Positions 1 to 7,232 of a DNA stretch of 11,381 nucleotides are shown one piece after another (position 1 is the stretch's first letter; each line of letters begins with the position of its first letter). The position numbers and the translations under genes are program-made. Source of the DNA: Desulfuromusa sp. (lineage in GTDB: Bacteria > Desulfobacterota > Desulfuromonadia > Desulfuromonadales > Geopsychrobacteraceae); the NCBI GenBank assembly GCA_029934755.1, contig JAOZLQ010000066.1, positions 1 through 11,381 of the forward strand, written 5' to 3'. The notes beneath the pieces are model-generated. The model did no database searches. It was not told where the DNA came from and worked only from the letters and a program-made list of their open reading frames with translations.

Positions 1-44
1 ATCTGATTAAAAGTCAGATGCTCTACCAACTGAGCTACCGGCCC
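1..44 (-). tRNA. tRNA-Lys(UUU), partial (3' half outside window)
   Basis: Read on the minus strand from position 44, the sequence begins GGGCCGGTAGCTCAG and has a normal D-arm followed by an anticodon arm. In that arm TCTGA pairs with TCAGA around the loop CTTTTAA, so the anticodon is TTT (positions 9-11), which reads lysine AAA/AAG codons. The window ends just after the anticodon stem, so the variable loop, T-arm and acceptor 3' strand are missing. The gene lies 52 bases after purA on the same strand and has its own promoter. The UUU wobble base makes this tRNA a member of the Lys/Glu/Gln set modified by the MnmE/MnmG and SelU pathways; SelU is also encoded in this window. Confidence 0.95.
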
Positions 45-59
45 AAACAACGAAAAGAC

Positions 60-88
60 TTTATACGTGAATCACTTGGGTGCGTCAA
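60..88 (-). promoter_or_regulatory. sigma70-type promoter of tRNA-Lys
   Basis: On the minus strand there is a -35 box TTGACG (88-83), a 17-base spacer and a -10 box TATAAA (65-60). Each box matches the consensus at five of six positions. The expected start site falls about 7-9 bases before the tRNA 5' end at 44. The promoter lies immediately after the purA stop codon, so the tRNA can be transcribed independently as well as by read-through from purA. Confidence 0.72.
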
Positions 89-96
89 CCCTTTTC

Positions 97-1398
97 TTAG
101 CCTTCTTCAGTAAATGGATTGCGACGAAAAAGTGTCTGGTCCCGTCGCGGTCCAACGGAAACAAGAACAACCGGACAACCGGCCCAAGCCTCTATTTTAT
201 CAACATAATCCTGAACTTGTTGTGGTAATTCAGCATAGTTTTCGAGAGAACAGATATCTTTTTGCCAACCGGCAACCTCTTCATAAACCGGGGTACACTC
301 TTTCAGTACATCAAGATCCTGCGGAAAATCTTCCAGCAATTCATCTTTGTATCGATAAGCAGTACAAACTTTAACCGCCTCCAGCTCACTGAGAACATCC
401 ATTTTTGTCAGTGCAATCCCGGTGAGACCATTGGTACGAACAGCTTCACGCAAAGCAACAATATCGAGCCAGCCACAACGACGCGGACGACCCGTGGTTG
501 CCCCGAACTCATTCCCAGCAGCACGTAATTGCTCACCCATTTCATCTTCCAACTCAGTCGGAAACGGTCCTTCACCAACACGAGTCACATAGGCTTTTGA
601 GATGCCAATAACTTCATCAATCAAATGCGGGCCAATCCCTGCTCCGGTACAAGCCCCGCCGGCAATCGTTGAAGAAGAGGTGACAAAGGGATAAGTGCCA
701 TGATCAATATCCAGCAAACTTCCTTGTGCACCCTCAAACAGAATGTTATGACCTGCTTTGACTGCTTTGTCCAGAGTGAGGGACGCACGTCCCAGATAAC
801 CACGCAGACGCTCAGCATAGCCAAGATATTCCTCTATAATCGCCTCTTCAGATAGCGGCTGCTCTCCGAGAAACTGTTCAAGATAAAAATTCTTCTCCGG
901 CAAGACCTCATGCAATTTACGCTTGAAAGTCTCTGGCTTAAGCAGATCAGCAAAACGGATACCACGCCGCCCGACCTTATCCTCATAAGTGGGTCCGATT
1001 CCCCGACCAGTAGTGCCAATCTTTTTGGCTCCCGCTTTTTGCTCCCGAGCAATGTCGATCTTTTTATGATAAGGCATGATCAGGTTAACAGCACCATCGA
1101 CCATCAGCTGGCTATCATCTTTCAAATAACCCTTTTTTCTTAACCCATCAATTTCTTCGAGAAAAACCTTGGGATCGAGAACCACGCCGTTACCAATAAT
1201 ACAACGCTTTCCCTCATGCAAAATACCAGAGGGGATCAAGTGGAGAACCGTTTTCTCATCACCGATCACCAGGGTGTGTCCAGCATTATTTCCACCCTGA
1301 TAGCGCACGACTTCTTGAGCGTACTCGGTATAAATATCGACAACCTTCCCCTTACCTTCATCGCCCCACTGGGCACCGACGATAACTACGTTGGCCAT
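97..1398 (-). CDS. purA: Adenylosuccinate synthase (PurA)
   Basis: Cytoplasmic enzyme of purine synthesis that joins aspartate to IMP using GTP, giving adenylosuccinate, the first committed step to AMP. The 433-residue product has the normal family length. It begins with the family signature: the P-loop-like GDEGKGK at residues 12-18 with catalytic Asp13, and the NNAGHT segment with catalytic His41. The IMP-binding GTTGRGIGPTYEDK segment lies near residue 130, and there are further hallmark segments such as FEGAQGSLLDIDHGTYPFVTSS (in two parts) and GVGEGPFPTE-like (here RVGEGPFPTE). The start is fixed by the canonical MANVVIVGAQWGDEGKG. An AGGAG lies about 12 bases upstream, which is rather far. 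It follows hisZ by 60 bases on the same strand and is probably co-transcribed with it. No missing catalytic residue was seen. Confidence 0.98.
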   Translation of the reverse strand: MANVVIVGAQWGDEGKGKVVDIYTEYAQEVVRYQGGNNAGHTLVIGDEKTVLHLIPSGILHEGKRCIIGNGVVLDPKVFLEEIDGLRKKGYLKDDSQLMVDGAVNLIMPYHKKIDIAREQKAGAKKIGTTGRGIGPTYEDKVGRRGIRFADLLKPETFKRKLHEVLPEKNFYLEQFLGEQPLSEEAIIEEYLGYAERLRGYLGRASLTLDKAVKAGHNILFEGAQGSLLDIDHGTYPFVTSSSTIAGGACTGAGIGPHLIDEVIGISKAYVTRVGEGPFPTELEDEMGEQLRAAGNEFGATTGRPRRCGWLDIVALREAVRTNGLTGIALTKMDVLSELEAVKVCTAYRYKDELLEDFPQDLDVLKECTPVYEEVAGWQKDICSLENYAELPQQVQDYVDKIEAWAGCPVVLVSVGPRRDQTLFRRNPFTEEG

Positions 1399-1458
1399 AT
1401 CTTTATTATGCTCCTGTTACGCCGACAACTTGATGCCATCGACTAATTAAATAGATAG

Positions 1459-2745
1459 TTACAACTCAAAATCATTTTGGTTCAGTTGCTGCCAGGAAAC
1501 CTGTTTTTTATTCCCATCCAGCAATGAAATTATTTCAACGTCTCGCTCTTCTCCAGCCACAACAGCCATAAAGCGATAGTTCATTTTCTTGGCATATTCT
1601 AGAGCATCCACTTGGGTGCGATCAAGGATATCACGCGCCACAGAATATCCCTGTTTACGCAATTGGCAAGCTAATTTCTGTGCTATTCGCAAGTTTTCAC
1701 CAGTCGAAAAAATCAGCAGGTCGCAACTTGGGACAACCCGTTGATCTAACACTTTATCTAAAGCAAACAGCAGATGCAACAAACTGAAGGTAAATCCAGT
1801 CGATGGGGCAGAAAAACCATATTTTTCTGTCAGATTATTATAACGTCCACCACTGCAAACAGTATGGCCGATCCCTGATAGAAACCCTTGGAATGTAATT
1901 CCAGTATGATAATTCAGCCCACGCAACTCACCGAGATCAATAGTAACGTGATCTAGAACACCGTACACATCGAGAACATCCAAAACCTGATTCAAGCTAT
2001 CCAAAGCCCTACGAGAACGTTCGTTGCTGACTGTTTTTTCAGCTTGTTGTAAAACTTCCCGGCCGCCATAAAGACGTGGCAGAGCGAGTATTTCTTCACA
2101 AGCACCATCAGCCAATTCACTCTGTTCTAGTAATCCCTTTAGTTCAGAACTGTCTTTGCGTAAAATAGCATCGGCAACCTGTTCGGCCAAACGAACATCT
2201 AACGGTAACCCATCCATAACCCCACGAAAGAACTCAACCTGACCAATATCAATGGTAAATTCCTGCGCACCAACTGCAGTCAAAGATTCGACCGCCATGG
2301 CAATCATTTCGGCATCTGCTTCGGGACCGTCCAGGCCGATCAGCTCAACCCCGGATTGAAAGATATCCCGGTCTTTACCGGCTTGTTGCTCGGTGTGACG
2401 CAAGACTCGACCACTATAACAAAGTCTCAGCGGCAATGGCAGCTCACTCATGCGCGTTGCAGCAATTCGAGCAATTTGTGGTGTCATATCAGGAGGAAAT
2501 GCAAGCAAACGACCGCTCTGGCGATCATCAAAACGAAAAGTTCGCTCTCGCAGCCCCTCACCAAACCCTCGTTCCAATACATCCAGATATTCCAACTGCG
2601 GCGTTATAACTGGACGGAAACCCCAGGCTGTATAGACCTGTTGTAGTTGCTGCTGTAGATATTCCACCTTAGCGGCTTTCAGTGGCAAAAAATCCCGTAC
2701 ACCCTTAGGCAGATCAGTTTCCGGAAGCGAATCAGAAAAACGCAT
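1459..2745 (-). CDS. hisZ: ATP phosphoribosyltransferase regulatory subunit (HisZ)
   Basis: HisZ is a catalytically inactive paralogue of histidyl-tRNA synthetase. It pairs with the short form of HisG to make and regulate ATP phosphoribosyltransferase, the first step of histidine synthesis. The 428 residues show a class II synthetase fold. The N-terminal LPKGVRDFLP is at 12-21, the motif 2 region RLCYSGRVLR at 107-116, and GLNYHTGITFQGF at 276-288 in place of the HisRS LDYYTG region, with a motif 3-like stretch SGGRYNNL at 298-305. The synthetase-type LRPEGT is replaced by AFPPDMT (82-88), supporting HisZ over HisRS. Residues from about 341 to the end resemble an HGTP/anticodon-binding domain, which shorter HisZ proteins lack. 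The start has GGAG about 8 bases upstream. The hisZ-purA neighbourhood is common in proteobacteria. A divergent HisRS is the alternative; the missing motifs argue against it. Confidence 0.88.
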   Translation of the reverse strand: MRFSDSLPETDLPKGVRDFLPLKAAKVEYLQQQLQQVYTAWGFRPVITPQLEYLDVLERGFGEGLRERTFRFDDRQSGRLLAFPPDMTPQIARIAATRMSELPLPLRLCYSGRVLRHTEQQAGKDRDIFQSGVELIGLDGPEADAEMIAMAVESLTAVGAQEFTIDIGQVEFFRGVMDGLPLDVRLAEQVADAILRKDSSELKGLLEQSELADGACEEILALPRLYGGREVLQQAEKTVSNERSRRALDSLNQVLDVLDVYGVLDHVTIDLGELRGLNYHTGITFQGFLSGIGHTVCSGGRYNNLTEKYGFSAPSTGFTFSLLHLLFALDKVLDQRVVPSCDLLIFSTGENLRIAQKLACQLRKQGYSVARDILDRTQVDALEYAKKMNYRFMAVVAGEERDVEIISLLDGNKKQVSWQQLNQNDFEL

Positions 2746-2853
2746 TCATTTATCTCCACTCTGGCAGAGAGGATTCTCTCCAAACAGAGGTCTAAAAATT
2801 TAAGTTATTTCAGCAGGGATAGCAGGTGTTTTTTCTCCACAGTCGAACGAGGT

Positions 2854-2883
2854 AATTTAGCAACAGTTATGATGCCATGTCAA
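2854..2883 (-). promoter_or_regulatory. candidate promoter for hisZ-purA
   Basis: On the minus strand there is a perfect -35 box TTGACA (2883-2878), then an 18-base spacer and TAAATT (2859-2854), which matches four of six -10 positions. It lies in the 207-base gap between the pepA stop and the hisZ start and would give a leader of about 100 bases. The rest of the gap shows no gene and no convincing terminator. Sequence match only. Confidence 0.45.
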
Positions 2884-2952
2884 GAATTGGGCTTCCCAAA
2901 TCCACCGATTCAACTGCGAATAAGTGGCATTTTACACAAGCCATAATAACCG

Positions 2953-4455
2953 TTATTTTGTTTGCCCGCGCAAATATTCGATCAATGCTCGTACAGCGAA
3001 CCCGGTGCCACCTTTGGGTTGGCCTGCCTTTCCCTGTTCTGCCCAGGCCATACCTGCGATATCCAAGTGAGCCCATCTGTATTTATCAGCGAACTGCTGT
3101 AAAAAAGCTGCGGCGGTGATTGTTCCAGCGGCCCTGCCACCGGTATTTTTTACATCAGCAAAGTCGCTTTTGATCAGTTCGGTATACTCTTCCCAAAGTG
3201 GCAGTTGCCAGAACCTTTCACCACTACGTTCTCCAGCCTTAAGCAATTCACGAATAAGCCCATCATTGTTACCAAGAACTGCAGCAGCCTGATTGCCCAG
3301 AGCAATAATACAAGCTCCGGTCAGGGTCGCCAAATCAATCACCACACGCGGCTGGTAACGACCAACATAGGTCAGGGCATCAGCCAAGATCAGCCGCCCC
3401 TCAGCATCAGTATTCAAAACCTCAATGGTTTTCCCGGACAGTGAAGTCAAAATATCACCAGGTCGAATTGCTGTCCCCGAAGGCATATTCTCTACCGCGG
3501 GAACGACCGCTATCAGGTTAATCGGCAGTTTCATCTTTGCGGCGGCCTGCATAGTACCGAGTACAGCAGCAGCCCCCCCCATATCCATTTTCATCTCATC
3601 CATTTTTTCAGCTGGTTTCAGAGAAATACCACCAGCATCAAAAGTAACTCCCTTGCCAACTAAGGCGATTGGCTTATCAGCTTCATTTCCACCCTGATAT
3701 TTCAGCACAATCAGGTACGGCTCCTGCTCGCTTCCTTGAGCAACACCGAGCATAGCGCCAAAACCTTGCCGTTCCAGTTCACGGCGATCGAGTAAGTTGG
3801 CTTGGATCCCAACCTTTTCGGCCATAGCAACCGCTTGCATTGCCATATATTTGGGAGACTTTAAATTCCCCGGCGCATTCACCAGATCACGGGCAAAACA
3901 AACTCCCGAAACAATTGCTTCTGCTGCCGCAACAGCAGACTTTGCGGTGGCAGTATTTTCTGGTGTAGAAATAAGCAAATCAACATGACCCACAACAACC
4001 GGCCGACCAGCGTCCACTTTAGGTAGATAGCGATCATAACGATAATCTGCCAGAAGAATACCTTCAGTAATGACCTGAATCCGTTCATCAAGAGCGGTTT
4101 TTTTAATCGGTAATTGTGGCAAAACCAAAAGAAAGTTCCCCAGTTGTTTTTCAGTTAAAAATTTAACGGTGCTGCTGGTTATCTGCCGCAGAGAACGAAG
4201 TGAAAAAGCAGGCTCCTTCCCCAGACCAACCAACAATATCCGCTCAGCAAGGCTCTGTGAACCGTTATGCAGCAATAGGAATTGTCCTCTTCTCCCGGCA
4301 AACTCCTTGCTTTGAATCGCCCGACTAAAAGCCCCTCCGACTTGTTGATCAAGCTGTAGCAGTTGTTCCTCTTTATATTTCCCTTCAAAAACACCCAGTA
4401 CCAGACAAAGTGTTTTTTGCTCCAGAGCATTCCCTTTTTTGACTGTAATCTTCAT
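2953..4455 (-). CDS. pepA: Leucyl aminopeptidase, M17 family (PepA)
   Basis: Cytosolic two-metal aminopeptidase that removes N-terminal residues, preferring leucine, from peptides. In some bacteria PepA also binds DNA in site-specific recombination and regulation. The 500-residue product has the usual length: an N-terminal regulatory domain (about 1-165) and a C-terminal catalytic domain. Metal and catalytic residues are present: Lys268 in VGKG, Asp273 in TFDAGG, Lys280, Asp291 in MKMDMGG, and the family signature NTDAEGRL at 348-355 with Asp350, Glu352 and Arg354. I chose ATG at 4455 because AGGTGA lies 5 bases upstream. An in-frame GTG at 4464 would add three residues but overlaps that binding site. 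Only five bases separate it from the selU stop, so the two genes are very likely translated from one mRNA. Confidence 0.96.
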   Translation of the reverse strand: MKITVKKGNALEQKTLCLVLGVFEGKYKEEQLLQLDQQVGGAFSRAIQSKEFAGRRGQFLLLHNGSQSLAERILLVGLGKEPAFSLRSLRQITSSTVKFLTEKQLGNFLLVLPQLPIKKTALDERIQVITEGILLADYRYDRYLPKVDAGRPVVVGHVDLLISTPENTATAKSAVAAAEAIVSGVCFARDLVNAPGNLKSPKYMAMQAVAMAEKVGIQANLLDRRELERQGFGAMLGVAQGSEQEPYLIVLKYQGGNEADKPIALVGKGVTFDAGGISLKPAEKMDEMKMDMGGAAAVLGTMQAAAKMKLPINLIAVVPAVENMPSGTAIRPGDILTSLSGKTIEVLNTDAEGRLILADALTYVGRYQPRVVIDLATLTGACIIALGNQAAAVLGNNDGLIRELLKAGERSGERFWQLPLWEEYTELIKSDFADVKNTGGRAAGTITAAAFLQQFADKYRWAHLDIAGMAWAEQGKAGQPKGGTGFAVRALIEYLRGQTK

Positions 4456-4460
4456 ATAAC

Positions 4461-5537
4461 TCACCTTTTGTTCTCTGTTAATTTATCCAGTGCAGCCGCA
4501 ACCTTCTGAGTTGCAGCATCGACTGTTTCCAGCTCAATTACAATTCTTTGTTCCGGCAGTGTATGCAGATAAAGAGGATCATAGTAACGAACCATCAGCT
4601 CTCGCACCAATTTATCCCACTGTCCTGAATTCAACAATTCGAGAAACTCAGCAACAACCTTGCTCCCCAGCCTTTCCTTTAAAGCGTTGATTGGTTTCTT
4701 AAACTGTTCCCGCAATTGATCGAGAGCGGGATAATCTTCCAGAATGATTTGGGTACGGATATCCAGTGAAGCAGTCAGCCAAAGGCTGGGCTGTACCTGC
4801 ATTGCTTGATGAAATAATTTTGGCACCATCAAGCGACCGATATGCAGACTCTCCCCTTCTGTGACCAAGTATGGTTGATCTCTTAGTTGCTCCAGCCGAT
4901 CCCAAAGTAGCGCATCAAACTTTTTTTGTGAGGGTTGCTGTTCCAACCCCAACCCCCCAAAAGCACTGCCACGATGGTTTGCCAGCCCTTCTAAATCAAC
5001 CACTGGATAACCCATTTCCTCCAATTGTTGCAGAATTCTAGTTTTTCCCACCCCGGTCAATCCACGCAGTACAAAAATAGGTGGCCATTGCTGTTGCTCA
5101 AAATCATCAAGCACCTTACGCCGAAATCCTTTGTGCCCCCCGAGTAGCTGTCGAGCTGGAATCCCTGCCAAGTTCATGAATGAAGTCATCGCCAGGGATC
5201 GCATTCCGCCCCGCCAGCAAAAAACAATCACCGGGCCAGGATGATCCCTCCGAAAATTTTCAACTTGTTCCATCAAGATGGGAATTTTCGGTGCAACCAG
5301 TTCAACACCACGTTTCCGGGCATCCTTTTTCCCCTGCTGTTTAAATAGGGTTCCAACCTCAACCCGTTCCTCATTGCTAAAAATAGGAACGTTGACCGCA
5401 CCGGGAATCGTTGCTTCTGCAAATTCCGCAGGAGTCCTGACATCAATTAACAAAGCACCTTTATGCTTTTGTTCCAAAGCTTTTTTCAGTTCAATTGTTT
5501 CCCGCATCTGCAATTCCAATTTTTTCGTTTCAGCCAT
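4461..5537 (-). CDS. selU: tRNA 2-selenouridine synthase (SelU/MnmH)
   Basis: Replaces the sulfur of 2-thiouridine at wobble position 34 of tRNA-Lys, -Glu and -Gln with selenium, using selenophosphate from SelD through a geranylated intermediate. From the chosen ATG the product has 358 residues. An N-terminal rhodanese domain carries IDVRTPAEF and the persulfide/selenide cysteine in FCWRGGMRS (Cys107). A P-loop follows (GLTGVGKT, about 159-166) with DLEGLANHRGSAFG just after, the order typical of MnmH. The start is uncertain. In-frame alternatives are TTG 5561, ATG 5558 (both longer) and ATG 5507, and none has a strong Shine-Dalgarno; ATG 5507 has a weak GGA about 8 bases upstream. First gene of a unit with pepA. 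Its presence implies that the organism makes selenophosphate. Confidence 0.93.
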   Translation of the reverse strand: MAETKKLELQMRETIELKKALEQKHKGALLIDVRTPAEFAEATIPGAVNVPIFSNEERVEVGTLFKQQGKKDARKRGVELVAPKIPILMEQVENFRRDHPGPVIVFCWRGGMRSLAMTSFMNLAGIPARQLLGGHKGFRRKVLDDFEQQQWPPIFVLRGLTGVGKTRILQQLEEMGYPVVDLEGLANHRGSAFGGLGLEQQPSQKKFDALLWDRLEQLRDQPYLVTEGESLHIGRLMVPKLFHQAMQVQPSLWLTASLDIRTQIILEDYPALDQLREQFKKPINALKERLGSKVVAEFLELLNSGQWDKLVRELMVRYYDPLYLHTLPEQRIVIELETVDAATQKVAAALDKLTENKR

Positions 5538-5629
5538 CAGAGAGGGGCTATCCCACATCAACAGCTGATGGTTCTACACCAATAGTCAAACCGACACAAT
5601 AGAATGAAAGAAAAAGAGTAAAAAACAGG

Positions 5630-5658
5630 TTGACCTAACATCTTAAGTCCGTTATGTT
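5630..5658 (+). promoter_or_regulatory. sigma70-type promoter of tRNA-fMet
   Basis: A -35 box TTGACC (5630-5635), a 17-base spacer and a -10 box TATGTT (5653-5658) lie 13 bases before the mature tRNA 5' end, the distance expected for a short-leader tRNA transcript. The preceding bases are A-rich (about 5605-5628), which resembles an UP-type element. It is divergent from selU. Confidence 0.7.
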
Positions 5659-5671
5659 CTGCAACCGTTGT

Positions 5672-5748
<77 letters not shown>

Positions 5749-5757
5749 AAAAAAATC

Positions 5758-5795
5758 AAGGAGATCGCCTTCAAGCGGTCTCCTTTTTTGTTTTT
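5758..5795 (+). terminator. Rho-independent terminator of tRNA-fMet
   Basis: The stem GGAGATCGC (5760-5768) pairs with GCGGTCTCC (5775-5783) with one wobble pair around a six-base loop. It is extended by two A-T pairs and followed by the T-rich run TTTTTTGTTTTT. It begins ten bases after the tRNA CCA end. Confidence 0.92.
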
Positions 5796-5981
5796 AAGTA
5801 CGAACTAAATAGCAATCTTCACCCACAAAAGACTATGGGAGTTCAAAACCGCAAAACAAACCTGCTTTCATCTGGCCTCTCTTTTTAGAATTTTTCATGT
5901 TATTTCATAAAAAGTGACTTGAATGCAATCATCAGATGTTGAAATTCTCAATCGATGTTAAAGTCAACCCGGAGATTAACC

Positions 5982-6506
5982 ATGACAAAAAGTAATTTTA
6001 TTTTAATTGGCATGCCCGGTGCTGGCAAAAGCACTATTGGGGTCATTCTCGCCAAACGAATCGGATTTCATTTTATTGATACAGATCTGGTCATTCAGGC
6101 GCAGGAAAAATGCCGTTTACAACAGATTATCGACACGCAAGGGCTGAAAAAATTTCGTGGGATTGAGGAACAGATACTCTTGAATCTTCATACGGAACAC
6201 AGCATTATTGCCACTGGCGGATCGGTGGTTTACAGTGAGAAAGGGCTCAGGGCACTTGGTAACAACGGTTATCAAATTTATCTTCAGGCCAACCTTTCTA
6301 CATTGCAGCAACGGATTGCCGATATGGGACAGCGTGGCCTGGTCATGGACAAAGGACAAACCTTTGAGCAACTTTATCAGGAACGTACACCTCTTTACGA
6401 TAAATTTGCCGATTTAACCATTTCCGTTCAAGATATAAACGCCGAACAAGTTGCCGCAAACATTGAAAAAGAGATTGACCGCCGCTGGCCGGCACTTTCA
6501 TTCTGA
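5982..6506 (+). CDS. Shikimate-kinase-like P-loop kinase, substrate uncertain
   Basis: A 174-residue nucleoside-monophosphate-kinase-fold protein of the AroK/shikimate kinase family. The Walker A motif GMPGAGKS is at 10-17, the DTD pair at 33-35, an FRxxE-type arginine at 58-62 (FRGIE), and a C-terminal ERTPLY (134-139). The third glycine of the shikimate-binding GGG motif is replaced: the sequence reads ATGGSVVYS (77-85). The lid segment QRGLVMDKGQ is unlike the RPLL-type lid of classical AroK. Family members with this GGS pattern are usually named shikimate kinase by homology; from sequence alone I would call the substrate open. The start at 5982 is preferred because GGAG lies 7-8 bases upstream; an ATG at 5955 has no such site. 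No other aro genes are adjacent. The 180 bases before it, after the tRNA terminator, show nothing I can name. Confidence 0.8.
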   Translation: MTKSNFILIGMPGAGKSTIGVILAKRIGFHFIDTDLVIQAQEKCRLQQIIDTQGLKKFRGIEEQILLNLHTEHSIIATGGSVVYSEKGLRALGNNGYQIYLQANLSTLQQRIADMGQRGLVMDKGQTFEQLYQERTPLYDKFADLTISVQDINAEQVAANIEKEIDRRWPALSF

Positions 6507-6569
6507 CCACACATTGCAGATCAATTGCCTAATCATTGAAATTCTCTGAACCTACAGCAAAAAATAGGG

Positions 6570-6575
6570 TACAAT
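6570..6575 (+). promoter_or_regulatory. candidate -10 box upstream of the TPR/channel genes
   Basis: TACAAT, preceded by GGG, matches five of six -10 positions. The region 17-18 bases upstream (CTGAAC, 6546-6551) is a poor -35 match. If used, the start would lie about 10 bases before the MITE-like element, and the element would be transcribed as part of the leader of the TPR gene. Weak, sequence-only call. Confidence 0.3.
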
Positions 6576-6590
6576 GCCTTAATTGTAGTC

Positions 6591-6729
6591 AATAGAGCCT
6601 CTTACAAAAGTCGTCATCCTCGTGAAAATGGGGATCCAGTTTTTAGACGAACTCAGCAAATCGCTGGATTCCCGCCTGCGCGGGAATGACGGTTACTCGA
6701 AGTTAAAGGGTTTTGCAAGTGCCTCAATA
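6591..6729. repeat. MITE-like inverted-repeat element with flanking AATA duplication
   Basis: The core element spans 6595-6725 (131 bases). Its ends are imperfect inverted repeats: GAGCCTCTTACAAAA at the left, and GAGGCACTTGCAAAA read inward from the right, 12 of 15 identical. Inside, 6612-6639 and 6664-6691 form a second inverted pair of 28 bases with similarity over most of their length. The right-hand arm itself contains the small palindrome CCCGCCTGCGCGGG. AATA flanks the core directly on both sides (6591-6594 and 6726-6729), as a target-site duplication would; because the ends are GAG/CTC, TCAATA is also shared. It codes for nothing. The arm resembles the short GTCATTCCCGC-type repeats scattered in many proteobacterial genomes (from memory). 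Such an element would be moved in trans by a transposase encoded elsewhere. Confidence 0.7.
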
Positions 6730-6767
6730 AATAGTTCATAAATGAAAAGTCTTTTTGGGGAAAACTT

Positions 6768-7211
6768 ATGAGTCCAGACCAGCTTGATGATTTATTACAG
6801 AAAGGGATTGAGGCCGCAGAAAAAGGCTATATCCATTCTGCCCAGGTCTTTCTTGGGCAAGTCGCCGAACATCGGAAAACACCAGAACTTCACAGCTATT
6901 TAGCTTATTGTTTAGCTAAAGGCCAAGGGAGAATGCATTCTGCTGCAAAAATCTGTCGTGAATCGATCAAACGCGAACCAAACAATTCACTTCATTATCT
7001 GATTCTGGGACGGATACTGCTACTCTCCAGAGATAAGGGAAAAGCAATCGATGCATTTCGTCGGGGACTTCGAACCAGCCCAAACCCTTTGATTATTAAT
7101 GAATTAAAAAATCTTGGTTTACGTAAACCCGCCGTTTTAAAAAGTCTCAAACGAAACCACCCGATTAACCGGGCATTGGGGAAAGTATTTGGTTTTATCG
7201 GGTTCAGATAA
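6768..7211 (+). CDS. Small TPR protein of unknown function
   Basis: A 147-residue soluble protein with no signal peptide or membrane segment. About three tetratricopeptide-type helical pairs can be read at roughly 7-36, 40-72 and 74-106. The third, with ...LHYLILGRILLLSRDKGKAIDAFRRGLRTSPN, is the most typical. TPR solenoids bind other proteins, so a scaffold or adaptor role is a family-level inference. The C-terminal 35 residues are basic (repeated Lys/Arg), which could contact membrane phospholipid or nucleic acid. The ATG at 6768 has a G-rich GGGG about 9 bases upstream. The gene ends 21 bases before the channel gene on the same strand, so the two are probably co-transcribed. The MITE-like element lies 38 bases upstream. 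I do not recognise a named family. Confidence 0.75.
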   Translation: MSPDQLDDLLQKGIEAAEKGYIHSAQVFLGQVAEHRKTPELHSYLAYCLAKGQGRMHSAAKICRESIKREPNNSLHYLILGRILLLSRDKGKAIDAFRRGLRTSPNPLIINELKNLGLRKPAVLKSLKRNHPINRALGKVFGFIGFR

Positions 7212-7232
7212 TTTCCGGAACTCTGGGCTGCT

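Noticed and set aside
114..528. Plus-strand open frames opposite purA.
   Set aside because: They are antisense to a highly conserved gene and their translations resemble no family.
2356..2646. Plus-strand open frames inside hisZ.
   Set aside because: Antisense shadows of hisZ, with basic low-information translations.
2767..2780. Small GAGAG/CTCTC hairpin in the hisZ leader, a possible attenuator.
   Set aside because: Only five base pairs, no alternative pairing, no leader peptide with His codons and no T-run.
2944..2956. Near-palindrome AATAACCGTTATT at the pepA stop as a terminator.
   Set aside because: It leaves almost no loop, is A/T-rich and has no T-run; it could be chance.
3565..3575. 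Run of eight C bases inside pepA (G8 in the sense strand), a possible phase-variation tract.
   Set aside because: It encodes the conserved Gly-Gly-Ala of the metal-binding region and the frame is intact; nothing suggests switching.
6595..6725. CRISPR repeat, small RNA or attachment site as explanations of the inverted-repeat region.
   Set aside because: There is no regularly spaced direct repeat and no integrase. The terminal repeats with AATA duplication fit a MITE better.
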